Below are positions 31,221-37,425 of a stretch of 38,329 nucleotides of DNA, piece by piece. The translations under genes were made by a program, and so were the position numbers. Each line of letters starts with the position of its first letter. Position 1 is the stretch's first letter. The notes under the pieces are model-generated. The model saw nothing but the letters and a program-made list of their open reading frames with translations, had not been told where the DNA came from and ran no database searches. Source of the DNA: a virus; IMG/VR virus record IMGVR_UViG_3300027733_001073, positions 1 through 38,329 of that record. One strand, given 5' to 3'.

Positions 31221-31407
31221 TTCTACTATGGTATAACCTAATCTTTGTCATAATTTTGTGGGATGGAGCAGACATATCTTCCTTACAAGTTAAACACCTA
31301 TAAGACCATTCTCCAGTAAAGAAGTCATGAATATAACCTTTAGCGTTAAGATACTTATTATCTATAAAGGTTTGAAATGGATCAGGAATCTCTAGTGACT
31401 GGATCAA
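31198..31407 (-). CDS. Zn-binding small protein, paralogue of 32168-32383
   Basis: About 69 residues. SLEIPDPFQTFIDNKYLNAK, GEWSYRCLTCKED and LYHSRNEC align almost residue for residue with the protein at 32168. Zinc ligands are probably C-x2-C plus His/Cys. The start is uncertain: TTG 31407 puts the shared core at the N-terminus as in the paralogue; TTG 31437 would overlap the previous gene by 56 bp. Confidence 0.6.
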   Translation of the reverse strand: MIQSLEIPDPFQTFIDNKYLNAKGYIHDFFTGEWSYRCLTCKEDMSAPSHKIMTKIRLYHSRNECTGGY

Positions 31408-31549
31408 GTCTATCCCAAAAACCCATTGAGTTACCAATAAACATATCTCCAGTTTCTCTATCTATCAAAAGATATTTTTCTGGAGATTTAGTTTTAACTG
31501 TAAGAGCAATTGGTTGTTCTATTTCTTCAAACTTTTTTGATTCTCTCAT
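31382..31549 (-). CDS. Small phage protein, unknown
   Basis: 55 residues: basic/acidic start, then a beta-like core (IALTVKTKSPEKYLLIDRET) and GDMFIGNSMGFWDRLDP. SD AAGGAAG at 7-8 nt. It overlaps both neighbours by a few bases to 26 bp. Not recognised. Confidence 0.55.
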   Translation of the reverse strand: MRESKKFEEIEQPIALTVKTKSPEKYLLIDRETGDMFIGNSMGFWDRLDPVTRDS

Positions 31550-31893
31550 TTATCTTCCTTGTCCCAATATGCTTTACCAAAAGCATCGTAGTCATCCCAG
31601 CCTTCATCTGACATGTCAATTCTCATTTGATCTATCTCGCTTTTCCATTTATCAGTATCTATTGTATAGTATGTTCCCCAACGCTCATAAGGTTTATTAA
31701 GCAGTACCCACATTTTTGCGTGGTACTTATAACGAAACCCTAAGTTACTATCTAATTCTTCATCTAAATCAATAGCCTTAACAAGGTGATTACCTGCATA
31801 TTCCCCACAAAAATTACCGATCCATCGTAATGGTAGAATTCTAGTCTTCTGAATCGTCTTTGATCTGCTGAGGAACCCATCTGAGTTTTCCAT
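31546..31893 (-). CDS. Phage protein, unknown; start uncertain
   Basis: Up to 115 residues from ATG 31893. The first 18 residues overlap another gene in a different frame by 53 bp and look random. The convincing part begins ILPLRWIGNFCGEYAGNHLV and runs to the acidic, Trp-rich end (DEGWDDYDAFGKAYWDKEDK). An ATT at 31839, just after the upstream TAG, would start exactly there. No family recognised. Confidence 0.55.
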   Translation of the reverse strand: MENSDGFLSRSKTIQKTRILPLRWIGNFCGEYAGNHLVKAIDLDEELDSNLGFRYKYHAKMWVLLNKPYERWGTYYTIDTDKWKSEIDQMRIDMSDEGWDDYDAFGKAYWDKEDK

Positions 31894-31957
31894 CTACATA
31901 CATCCTTTCATATCCTAGTGCTTTCCAGTCCATCTGCATAATCTTAGGCTCTTTCAT
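31841..31957 (-). CDS. Small phage protein, unknown
   Basis: 38 residues: MKEPKIMQMDWKALGYERMY and GKLRWVPQQIKDDSED. SD GGGAG about 6 nt upstream of the ATG, which overlaps the upstream gene by 14 bp. The WKALGYERMYVDGKLRWVP pattern looks like a genuine compact beta hairpin. Confidence 0.55.
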   Translation of the reverse strand: MKEPKIMQMDWKALGYERMYVDGKLRWVPQQIKDDSED

Positions 31958-32168
31958 CGCTCTCCCATATAACTAAACACTTAGTACATTGTATACCTTC
32001 TTCACGCATATACCAAGTATGCTGACATTCTGTATCATCTAAAAGTTTTGCTTTCCAGCCAGCAGGAGGGGGCCAGGGTACTCCAAGGGATGCAAGGGTT
32101 GCCTTAGTCCATCCACCTCTAGGAGTCTTTAATGATTCTATCTTTGCTTCCATCTCTTGCCTTGTCAT
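31944..32168 (-). CDS. Small phage protein with GVPWPPPxGW motif
   Basis: 74 residues. RGGWTKATLASLGVPWPPPA is a motif seen in many siphophage small proteins. The C-terminal ECQHTWYMREEGIQCTKCLV supplies Cys/His for zinc. ATG 32168 forms TAATG with the previous stop; an ATG 18 nt further upstream is less likely. Function unknown. Confidence 0.7.
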   Translation of the reverse strand: MTRQEMEAKIESLKTPRGGWTKATLASLGVPWPPPAGWKAKLLDDTECQHTWYMREEGIQCTKCLVIWESDERA

Positions 32169-32383
32169 TAGTATCCACCAAGACATTCGTTGCGTGTGTG
32201 AAACAATCTAATCTTTGTTAATATTTTGCGGGACGGACCAAAGAGATCTTCCTTACAAGTAGAGCAAGTATAAGACCATTCACCGCTGAACCAATCATGA
32301 ACATAGCCTTTAGCATTAGCATATTTTTTGGCTACAAAGGTTTGAAATGGATCAGGGATCTCAAGGCTTCTTAGCATAAGCAC
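32168..32383 (-). CDS. Zn-binding small protein, paralogue of 31198-31407
   Basis: 71 residues from GTG 32383, with AGGA six nt upstream. SLEIPDPFQTFVAKKYANAK, GEWSYTCSTCKED and LFHTRNECLGGY repeat the sequence of the second copy about 970 bp downstream. Zinc site C-x2-C plus a His/Cys pair. It overlaps the upstream gene by 23 bp. Function unknown. Confidence 0.65.
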   Translation of the reverse strand: MLMLRSLEIPDPFQTFVAKKYANAKGYVHDWFSGEWSYTCSTCKEDLFGPSRKILTKIRLFHTRNECLGGY

Positions 32384-32477
32384 ACCAAATCCTGCTATCT
32401 GTCATGGTTTGATGAAGTTCCCAGAATATTGGATCTTTAATACTCATCTCACACTTTACGCATTCTTGAGGCTTCAT
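32361..32477 (-). CDS. Small Cys-containing phage protein
   Basis: 38 residues: MKPQECVKCEMSIKDPIFWE ... RIWCAYAKKP. C-x2-C plus a later Cys. ATGA overlap with the upstream membrane-protein gene supports it. Not recognised. Confidence 0.55.
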   Translation of the reverse strand: MKPQECVKCEMSIKDPIFWELHQTMTDSRIWCAYAKKP

Positions 32478-32683
32478 TCTTCTCTCTTCCAATGCAGATA
32501 AGATTTAATGTATACCGCTGCATATGCAAGGGCACTGAAAATAAAACCATATTGATCTGTATGAACAGCATAGGCTATCCAAAGGCATTCATTAAATAGC
32601 AGTACAAACCATCCCCATATGGTTTTACGACCAACAAAGAAGATTCCTGTTACACCAATAACTGCTAATATCCATGACCACAT
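32474..32683 (-). CDS. Small membrane protein
   Basis: 69 residues with about three hydrophobic segments (WSWILAVIGVTGIFFVG, WGWFVLLFNECLWIAYAV, FIFSALAYAAVYI) and a basic end (KSYLHWKREE). Some likeness to half of a PnuC-type transporter, but too short to call. Unknown role. Confidence 0.6.
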   Translation of the reverse strand: MWSWILAVIGVTGIFFVGRKTIWGWFVLLFNECLWIAYAVHTDQYGFIFSALAYAAVYIKSYLHWKREE

Positions 32684-32688
32684 TTTAT

Positions 32689-32862
32689 TTACTCAAAATC
32701 TAACTGGTTTTCAAACATGCTAGTCATGTAATTGCTTTCTCCTCTTGCTACCTTTGCAGCAAGCATACGCATACCAACTGCGTTGGTAATAGAATCCTCA
32801 ATAGGTAGAGCCTCAATGGCCCTGGCAATCTCTTCTCGTAATGTCATTTCGTCTATGCTCAT
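32689..32862 (-). CDS. Small phage protein, first gene of the long minus-strand chain
   Basis: 57 residues, helical (EMTLREEIARAIEALPIEDS, GMRMLAAKVARGE). No SD, but a consensus promoter stands 6 nt before the ATG, so the mRNA starts at the ATG. Genes from here down to 25084 follow with small overlaps. It could be an early regulator, but no motif supports that. Confidence 0.65.
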   Translation of the reverse strand: MSIDEMTLREEIARAIEALPIEDSITNAVGMRMLAAKVARGESNYMTSMFENQLDFE

Positions 32863-32868
32863 ATATCC

Positions 32869-32905
32869 ATTGTACAGTTCGGCGGACAGTTTGTCAAGTT
32901 CGGCG
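32869..32905 (-). promoter_or_regulatory. Leaderless-type promoter with paired CGCCGAAC sites
   Basis: Minus strand: TTGACA (32892-32897), 17 bp, TACAAT (32869-32874), 6 nt, ATG. CGCCGAAC occurs twice, at 32898-32905 just upstream of the -35 and at 32877-32884 within the spacer, 21 bp apart (two helical turns). Likely repressor or activator sites. Confidence 0.7.
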
Positions 32906-32943
32906 CAAAATAGAGTAGCAAACCTTCCCCTGAGTCTAACGAC

Positions 32944-33516
32944 TCACCCTTGGTTAACAGACTTCAATTTGCTCAAATAATATTTATACTCTGAGACTAA
33001 TCTAGATTTCTTACTTGAGTTACATTTTCTACAAAGTGGTTGAAGGTTTCCAATTGAGTGGTTTCCCGACCTAGATATGGGAATAATATGATCCATCGTA
33101 ATCTTTTCTGTAGCACCGCAAAAGGCACAGGGAGAGTCATAAAGGCGTTTATATTCTTTATCTAATATCTTGAAGGCCCTAGCATCTTTGGCTATCTTAC
33201 GTTTGATATGAGCGTTGGCTACATGAAGGGTAAACCTTTCACGGTTTGCCTGATTCCAAGCCTTAGCAGTTGCTACACGCTTTTCACTGTTTTCTTGACG
33301 ATAGATAGCCTTTTTAAGCATATAGGCTTGGTCTTGTTTTTGTTCTACCCAACGCTTTTTATTTTTCTTTTGCCATTGTTTCTTATACTTTTCTGGATTA
33401 GCCTTTGCCCAAGCCTTAGCATATTCTTTGCAACAGGTTTTGCACTTTGCAGAGTTCTTGTAGAAATTATCTAGAGCAGATTCTATTAGACATTTACGAC
33501 AAACCTTTGTATCCAT
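32944..33516 (-). CDS. HNH endonuclease with N-terminal zinc ribbon
   Basis: 190 residues. The N-terminal KVCRKCLIESALDNF ... KCKTCCKEYAK is a zinc ribbon, the middle is a long basic helical region (about 40-120), and the C-terminal HNH is CAFCGATEKITMDHIIPISR ... LQPLCRKCNSSK. Typical free-standing phage HNH nuclease; it may be a homing endonuclease. A consensus promoter lies 6 nt before the ATG. A TGAGTC/GACTCA hairpin overlaps its stop. Confidence 0.88.
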   Translation of the reverse strand: MDTKVCRKCLIESALDNFYKNSAKCKTCCKEYAKAWAKANPEKYKKQWQKKNKKRWVEQKQDQAYMLKKAIYRQENSEKRVATAKAWNQANRERFTLHVANAHIKRKIAKDARAFKILDKEYKRLYDSPCAFCGATEKITMDHIIPISRSGNHSIGNLQPLCRKCNSSKKSRLVSEYKYYLSKLKSVNQG

Positions 33517-33522
33517 ATACTA

Positions 33523-33551
33523 AGTCTATCAATTTTTGCACGGTATGTCAA
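33523..33551 (-). promoter_or_regulatory. Leaderless-type promoter of the HNH gene
   Basis: Minus strand TTGACA (33546-33551), 17 bp, TAGACT (33523-33528), 6 nt, ATG 33516. The -35 overlaps the stop codon of the upstream gene. Confidence 0.75.
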
Positions 33552-33715
33552 GAATGCTCTTTACACACAGGCATAGGTATATTCTCTACAGTATCAAAGC
33601 AATGTCTGGGCTTAGAGCATATATAACATAGGCTCCAGAGTTCTTTATTATTTAATCGTACCTTATTAAAATATTTTTGTTGCAGATCCTGTTTTTCTTT
33701 TTTAGACAAAGACAA
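33548..33715 (-). CDS. Zinc-ribbon small protein
   Basis: 55 residues from TTG 33715, which directly follows the stop of the HAD gene. Helical basic start, then WSLCYICSKPRHCFD ... MPVCKEHS with C-x2-C and C/H pairs for zinc. No SD, so expression probably depends on coupling to the upstream gene. Unknown function. Confidence 0.55.
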   Translation of the reverse strand: MSLSKKEKQDLQQKYFNKVRLNNKELWSLCYICSKPRHCFDTVENIPMPVCKEHS

Positions 33716-34084
33716 TTAAATTGTCCAAAACTTCTTCATATCTGGTAAAGTTGCTGGATCTTTTGTAGGTATGCCTGCTTTAGCATATGCTGCTCTCATA
33801 GTAGGATTATTATCAATAGCAAGATTAACTGATCCTTTAAGTTTTAAACCTACTTCATATTTATATTTAGCGGTATCAGAACTAAAACCAGGATTCATAA
33901 TAAGACGAGAGTACTTAACACCTGCTGCTCGTAATGCTTTAACTGTTTCTGACCTTTGAGATTCATTTCTTCCAGTTACAATTATTAATGAACCTGGAAG
34001 TGAATTTACATAATCAATTACTCTTTGAATAGGTTGTGTACCGTTACTTAGTAGTGTTCCATCAATATCTACTATTGTAGACAT
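33716..34084 (-). CDS. HAD-like phosphatase domain protein
   Basis: 122 residues. VDIDGTLLSNG is HAD motif I, LIIVTGRNESQRSETVKALR motif II with Thr, KYEVGLKLK the motif III Lys and LAIDNNPTMRAAYAKAGI motif IV. Short, cap-less HAD like polynucleotide 3'-phosphatase or 5' nucleotidases. Perhaps DNA/RNA end repair or nucleotide turnover. It lies 5 nt downstream of dps with no SD, so it is probably in the same unit. Confidence 0.82.
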   Translation of the reverse strand: MSTIVDIDGTLLSNGTQPIQRVIDYVNSLPGSLIIVTGRNESQRSETVKALRAAGVKYSRLIMNPGFSSDTAKYKYEVGLKLKGSVNLAIDNNPTMRAAYAKAGIPTKDPATLPDMKKFWTI

Positions 34085-34089
34085 AATTA

Positions 34090-34542
34090 TTAATTCATTG
34101 AAGGCTTAGTAACTGCCTTAAGTTGCCAATGCCATTTTTGATGTTGATCAATACGTTCTGCAAGGAAGTTTGCAACACCTTGTTCACGAGCCATATCAGC
34201 CACATCAAATGTATCTTTTAAAACTACTAAAACTGCATCATTTGATATAAGAAGATCGCCAGCCATTACTACAAAATCAGAATTAACATCAGTTTCTGCT
34301 ACATTCTTTGATAGTTCTACAAAACGTGAAAGTTTAAATGGAGCATATGTATCTAAACGACGAAGGTTTTCTGCAAAGCCATCAATTGCTTCTTCATAAT
34401 CATTATAAATCATTTCAAAAAAAGCATGTGCTTGAGGAAAATCATCTCCTTCAACATTCCAATGGTATCCATGTGCTTTAAACTTTAAGGCTACAGTATC
34501 TGCAAGAAGAGCCTTTAATAGTTCAATTAACTTTTCATTCAT
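34090..34542 (-). CDS. dps: Dps/ferritin-like protein
   Basis: 150 residues. FKAHGYHWNVEGDDF, AHAFFEMIYNDYEEAIDGFA and ENLRRLDTYA carry the Dps ferroxidase pattern (His, His, Asp, Glu at the dimer interface). Dps dodecamers store iron, protect DNA from peroxide and can bind DNA. ATG 34542 was chosen because TACAAT stands 6 nt before it; an upstream TTG-type start would add residues lying across the promoter. Divergent from the GIY-YIG-like gene. Confidence 0.9.
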   Translation of the reverse strand: MNEKLIELLKALLADTVALKFKAHGYHWNVEGDDFPQAHAFFEMIYNDYEEAIDGFAENLRRLDTYAPFKLSRFVELSKNVAETDVNSDFVVMAGDLLISNDAVLVVLKDTFDVADMAREQGVANFLAERIDQHQKWHWQLKAVTKPSMN

Positions 34543-34548
34543 ATATAC

Positions 34549-34575
34549 ATTGTACCACCTTAATTGCTTTATAAT
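34549..34575. promoter_or_regulatory. Nested divergent leaderless-type promoters
   Basis: Minus -10 TACAAT at 34549-34554, 6 nt from ATG 34542. Plus -10 TATAAT at 34570-34575, 6 nt from ATG 34582. The two ATGs are only 39 bp apart, so each promoter covers the other's -35 position and both cannot be occupied together. Confidence 0.65.
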
Positions 34576-34581
34576 GTATAC

Positions 34582-34902
34582 ATGGAGCAAGCAGTACTAT
34601 ACCTACTATACAGTCCAACACACAGGGCTATTAAGATAGGCATATCAGATATCTCAGGTAAAAGGTTTGCAAGCCACAGGACCAAGGGTTGGATCTTGAT
34701 TAAGTATTGGCATTTTTTTGAACGGTATAGGGCAAAAGAAGTAGAAACTATAGTACTAAGAACACTAAGGGATAGATACGGACATTATCTAACTAAAGAA
34801 CAAATGCCTCATGGGGGATATACGGAGACATTTGATGCAAATAAAGTCACCAAGAGGATGTTGATCCGTATGGTCAATAAGGCTATAAAGGACAGTTCGT
34901 AA
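34582..34902 (+). CDS. GIY-YIG/T5orf172-like nuclease domain protein
   Basis: 106 residues. YLLYSPTHRAIKIGIS is the GIY-YIG-like start, KRFASHRTKGW the middle with Arg, AKEVETIVLRTLRD the helix with catalytic-type Glu, and GGYTETFDA the usual end of T5orf172/MUG113-type proteins. ATG 34582 is preferred since a TATAAT lies 6 nt upstream. Probably a DNA nuclease or a DNA-binding relative. Confidence 0.7.
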   Translation: MEQAVLYLLYSPTHRAIKIGISDISGKRFASHRTKGWILIKYWHFFERYRAKEVETIVLRTLRDRYGHYLTKEQMPHGGYTETFDANKVTKRMLIRMVNKAIKDSS

Positions 34903-34918
34903 TCCTTATATACCCTGA

Positions 34919-35110
34919 TTATTTACAGGCTAGACAGTAGTATGGAGCACGAAGGTTGTCTCTATGGGTATAGATGGTTTGAGAGCACTTAGCACATCTT
35001 GCATGGACCATAGGACCTTCTTCTTTGACTGGTGTTTGTACAGTTAAGGTTCTTGTATAGTATACCTTTGTGGCATACCATGTGATTAGTATTGCGATTA
35101 TTGTTAGCAT
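34919..35110 (-). CDS. Membrane-anchored zinc-ribbon protein
   Basis: 63 residues. An N-terminal hydrophobic helix (MLTIIAILITWYATKVYY) then CAKCSQTIYTH ... YYCLACK, two C-x2-C knuckles. TAGAAT sits 6 nt before the ATG (leaderless type). Role unknown; divergent from the gene at 35194. Confidence 0.6.
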   Translation of the reverse strand: MLTIIAILITWYATKVYYTRTLTVQTPVKEEGPMVHARCAKCSQTIYTHRDNLRAPYYCLACK

Positions 35111-35116
35111 CAGTCT

Positions 35117-35149
35117 ATTCTATCACATCAAGGTTAACAGTTATCCACA
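35117..35149 (-). promoter_or_regulatory. Leaderless-type -10 and DnaA box
   Basis: Minus-strand TGATAGAAT (TAGAAT at 35117-35122) 6 nt from ATG 35110. A perfect TTATCCACA lies at 35141-35149 (plus-strand reading) between two divergent promoters, next to GGTTAACAG. Confidence 0.55.
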
Positions 35150-35178
35150 GGTTTAACTACTCTGGTTTTATTCACTTA

Positions 35179-35187
35179 TGCTATACT
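35179..35187 (+). promoter_or_regulatory. Leaderless-type extended -10
   Basis: TGCTATACT with TATACT at 35182-35187 and exactly 6 nt to ATG 35194. No SD. Confidence 0.6.
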
Positions 35188-35193
35188 TGAATT

Positions 35194-35937
35194 ATGATTA
35201 ATGATGGCGTAAACAATGTACCAGATAATAAAATAGCCGTATTTAATGTTTCAGGCAAAAAGATAAAAATGTCAAATATTGTTGAAAAGCCATCTAAAAA
35301 AAGATCTTGGTTTCATCCTTGGTTTTATCGCTGTATTCCCCTTACTATAGGCAATCAGTACGGATTTGTTATAAAAAACAACTTTCCTTTTGAGGTAGTA
35401 TGGAATGGAGGGTCAATGCCGAATGATGTTAAAGTTTTTTATAAAAATGAAAAACACAAGTCTATTTACCCAAAATTTTTAACACACTTTGGAAGTGGAG
35501 TTCTTACCTTAGAAACACCCTTTGTTTTTAGAACTCCACCAGGAGTAAATATTATGACCATTAATCCACCAAACTTTGTTGTCCCAAACATGACTGTCAT
35601 GACTGGTGTTGTAGAAGCAGACAACCTAAGATATACCTTTACCTTTAACTTAAAACTACAAGTTCCCCATGTAAGAATTGCAATACCAGCAGATACAGAA
35701 CTTGCAGCTTTTATCCCAATTCCAAGATATTTTGCAGACAGTTTTGATTTAGTAAAGGCAGAAGATTTATTTGACAAAGATATCTATGAGGAAGAAATTA
35801 CTGCGTATAAGGATGCACAAAAAAATAGACATGAATTACAGATTAAGTATAATAACTCGTCAGATCAGGCTGACTCTTTCTACAGTAGAGGGATAGACGT
35901 TTACGGCAACAAATTTAGTGATCATCAAAAACCTTAG
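35194..35937 (+). CDS. DUF6065-like protein
   Basis: 247 residues. KRSWFHPWFYRCIPLTIGNQ, YGFVIKNNFPFEVVWNGG and DNLRYTFTFNLKLQVPH suggest the DUF6065 family of phage proteins (recalled, not searched), an all-beta protein of unknown role. The C-terminus is helical and polar. Leaderless-type start. It converges with the small gene at 35934 and overlaps it by 4 bp. Confidence 0.65.
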   Translation: MINDGVNNVPDNKIAVFNVSGKKIKMSNIVEKPSKKRSWFHPWFYRCIPLTIGNQYGFVIKNNFPFEVVWNGGSMPNDVKVFYKNEKHKSIYPKFLTHFGSGVLTLETPFVFRTPPGVNIMTINPPNFVVPNMTVMTGVVEADNLRYTFTFNLKLQVPHVRIAIPADTELAAFIPIPRYFADSFDLVKAEDLFDKDIYEEEITAYKDAQKNRHELQIKYNNSSDQADSFYSRGIDVYGNKFSDHQKP

Positions 35938-36068
35938 TTATCCTCAAGGTTTACTGTTTGAATATCATTAGAGTGACACATATCATCATCCATAGCCCCA
36001 CAAACAGTACAGGTTACTTGACCATCAAGGTCTAATTCATAGTTGCATCCATATTTAGTACATGTCAT
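35934..36068 (-). CDS. Zinc-ribbon miniprotein
   Basis: 44 residues. MTCTKYGCNYELDLDGQVTC TVCG gives a C-x4-C ... C-x2-C ribbon; the end is acidic (MDDDMCHSND ... NLEDN). Driven by a consensus promoter 6 nt before the ATG that carries the same paired CGCCGAA sites as the promoter at 32869. Function unknown. Confidence 0.7.
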   Translation of the reverse strand: MTCTKYGCNYELDLDGQVTCTVCGAMDDDMCHSNDIQTVNLEDN

Positions 36069-36074
36069 ATATAC

Positions 36075-36120
36075 ATCATACCATTCGGCGAAAAAATTGT
36101 CAAGTTTTTAAAGTTCGGCG
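36075..36120 (-). promoter_or_regulatory. Leaderless-type promoter with paired CGCCGAA sites
   Basis: Minus strand TTGACA (36098-36103), 17 bp, TATGAT (36075-36080), 6 nt, ATG 36068. CGCCGAAC at 36113-36120 and CGCCGAAT at 36083-36090 flank the -35, 30 bp apart (about three helical turns). Confidence 0.7.
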
Positions 36121-36175
36121 GAAATAGAGGTAATAAACCTCCACCTGCCCTACACGGGCAACATTGGTTAACAGC

Positions 36176-36391
36176 CTAAAAATTCCTATGCTTCCAATTT
36201 AGCAGGGTATATACGAACTCTCCATACCAAACCTTACTACAACGCTTAATGCCATCTTCCCCATAGTGGTCATACATAAATAGGATTAGTTTGGTTTTGT
36301 CCCTTGTTCTCAGAAATTTGCCACATGAGATACAAGACTCAAAGATATACTTAGGCAAAGGTTTGTCAAAATCTACATTGTTTTTCTTCAT
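36176..36391 (-). CDS. Small zinc-finger-like protein
   Basis: 71 residues with ESCISCGKFL (C-x2-C), later Cys in IKRCSK and the end LLNWKHRNF. Strong promoter TTGACT-17-TATGCT lies 6 nt before ATG 36391. A GC-rich hairpin lies 15-30 nt after the stop. Function unknown. Confidence 0.65.
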   Translation of the reverse strand: MKKNNVDFDKPLPKYIFESCISCGKFLRTRDKTKLILFMYDHYGEDGIKRCSKVWYGEFVYTLLNWKHRNF

Positions 36392-36397
36392 CAAACC

Positions 36398-36426
36398 AGC
36401 ATATCAGAAAATTCGGGGAAAGTCAA
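36398..36426 (-). promoter_or_regulatory. Leaderless-type promoter
   Basis: Minus strand TTGACT (36421-36426), 17 bp, TATGCT (36398-36403), 6 nt, ATG 36391. The spacer contains CCCCGAAT, close to the CGCCGAAT of the neighbouring promoter. Confidence 0.7.
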
Positions 36427-36457
36427 GACAGTATCGTAATGTCTAGTATAAATACAT

Positions 36458-36922
36458 CTATGAGAGCCTCTTTGACATGCACAAGTTATCTTGAGTGTTC
36501 TCATAGTCACCAAATGCTTCACAAGGTTCAAAGCCCATGGAGGTATATAGAGCCCTTGCTGCCTTGAAATTCTCACCTGTTCCAGTTTCAAGACTTAGAC
36601 GAGACAGGCCCTTATCAATAGCAAAATTTGAGATGTGCTCAACTAAGGCTCTTCCCACACCCTGCCCTCTTGCCTTGGAAATTGTATGCATGGACTTCAA
36701 TTCGGCATGATCTGACTCAAGTATTCTTAGTGCACCCACTCCAACCAGATCCCCATTCAATTGTGCTCCAAACACAGTCACATCTGGAGTTGTTAATTTG
36801 GAAACATCTAATGCATGAACATGTTCTATTGGGGTTGATGCCATACAGAAAGCCAAATGAGTTTGGAGAATTGCGATCATCTCATCGTCTTGTGGATTAC
36901 GAATGGATATTTGAATAGTCAT
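36458..36922 (-). CDS. GNAT-family acetyltransferase
   Basis: 154 residues. LVGVGALRILESDHAELKSM is the central beta strand pair, ARGQGVGRALVEHI the acetyl-CoA pyrophosphate loop (R-x2-G-x-G), and LETGTGENFKAARALYTSMG the C-terminal strand and helix. It moves an acetyl group from acetyl-CoA to an amine or alcohol; target unknown. Consensus leaderless promoter; first gene left of the DnaA-box region. Confidence 0.88.
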   Translation of the reverse strand: MTIQISIRNPQDDEMIAILQTHLAFCMASTPIEHVHALDVSKLTTPDVTVFGAQLNGDLVGVGALRILESDHAELKSMHTISKARGQGVGRALVEHISNFAIDKGLSRLSLETGTGENFKAARALYTSMGFEPCEAFGDYENTQDNLCMSKRLS

Positions 36923-36928
36923 ATTCTA

Positions 36929-36957
36929 AGTATATACTCGCAGATGTGGTTTGTCAA
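36929..36957 (-). promoter_or_regulatory. Consensus leaderless-type promoter of the GNAT gene
   Basis: Minus strand TTGACA (36952-36957), 17 bp, TATACT (36929-36934), 6 nt, ATG 36922. A DnaA box lies only 6 bp upstream of the -35, so DnaA binding could affect it. Confidence 0.8.
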
Positions 36958-37371
36958 TCATAGTTATCCACAGCCAATAGGCTAAAAATGTCATAGTTAT
37001 CCACAAGTTATCCACAATTAAATGTTACTGATATTTTTTAGATTTATCTTAAAGTGGAGGAAAGTGGAGGATAGTGGGTTATTGGCCATTTATAAGAGGG
37101 GGCTCGTAATCCCGCAGCGGACAAACCTCACATCCCCAAACCTTCAAACCTTACAAACCCTGGCAGATTATACTCCCAAACCTCTCATTTGTCAACCATA
37201 TTTGATAACGATTTGATAACAAAACCCTATATAAAACCTTGCAGAAATGTGAGAAAAATGTAGAAAACCTTACATAAAAATCTATAAAGGTTTGATAATA
37301 TTCTAAAATCCAGGGAAAAATATATGTCCTTCGTAATGTCTTTTATACTGTAGGGTTTGGTATATCTTTTG

Positions 37372-37425
37372 ATCCCCCGCTGCAGAATGTCTGATAGTAT
37401 TATGAATCATTGCAGGGCGGGGGAT
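37372..37425. repeat. Imperfect inverted repeat
   Basis: ATCCCCCGC-TGCA (37372-37384) pairs with TGCAGGGCGGGGGAT (37411-37425), with two extra bases in the right arm and a 26-nt AT-rich loop. The GC-rich arms stand out in AT-rich surroundings. It could be a cruciform, a hairpin for a nicking or initiation step, or a protein site. Confidence 0.7.

Noticed and set aside
36391-36591. A second minus-strand protein overlapping the acetyltransferase
   Set aside because: It lies in another frame within the GNAT gene; the Cys/His pattern is accidental and there is no start signal.
37022-37216. A 64-codon plus-strand frame in the iteron region
   Set aside because: It runs through repeated CAAACCT motifs, has no SD or -10 at the right spacing and a protein of random appearance.
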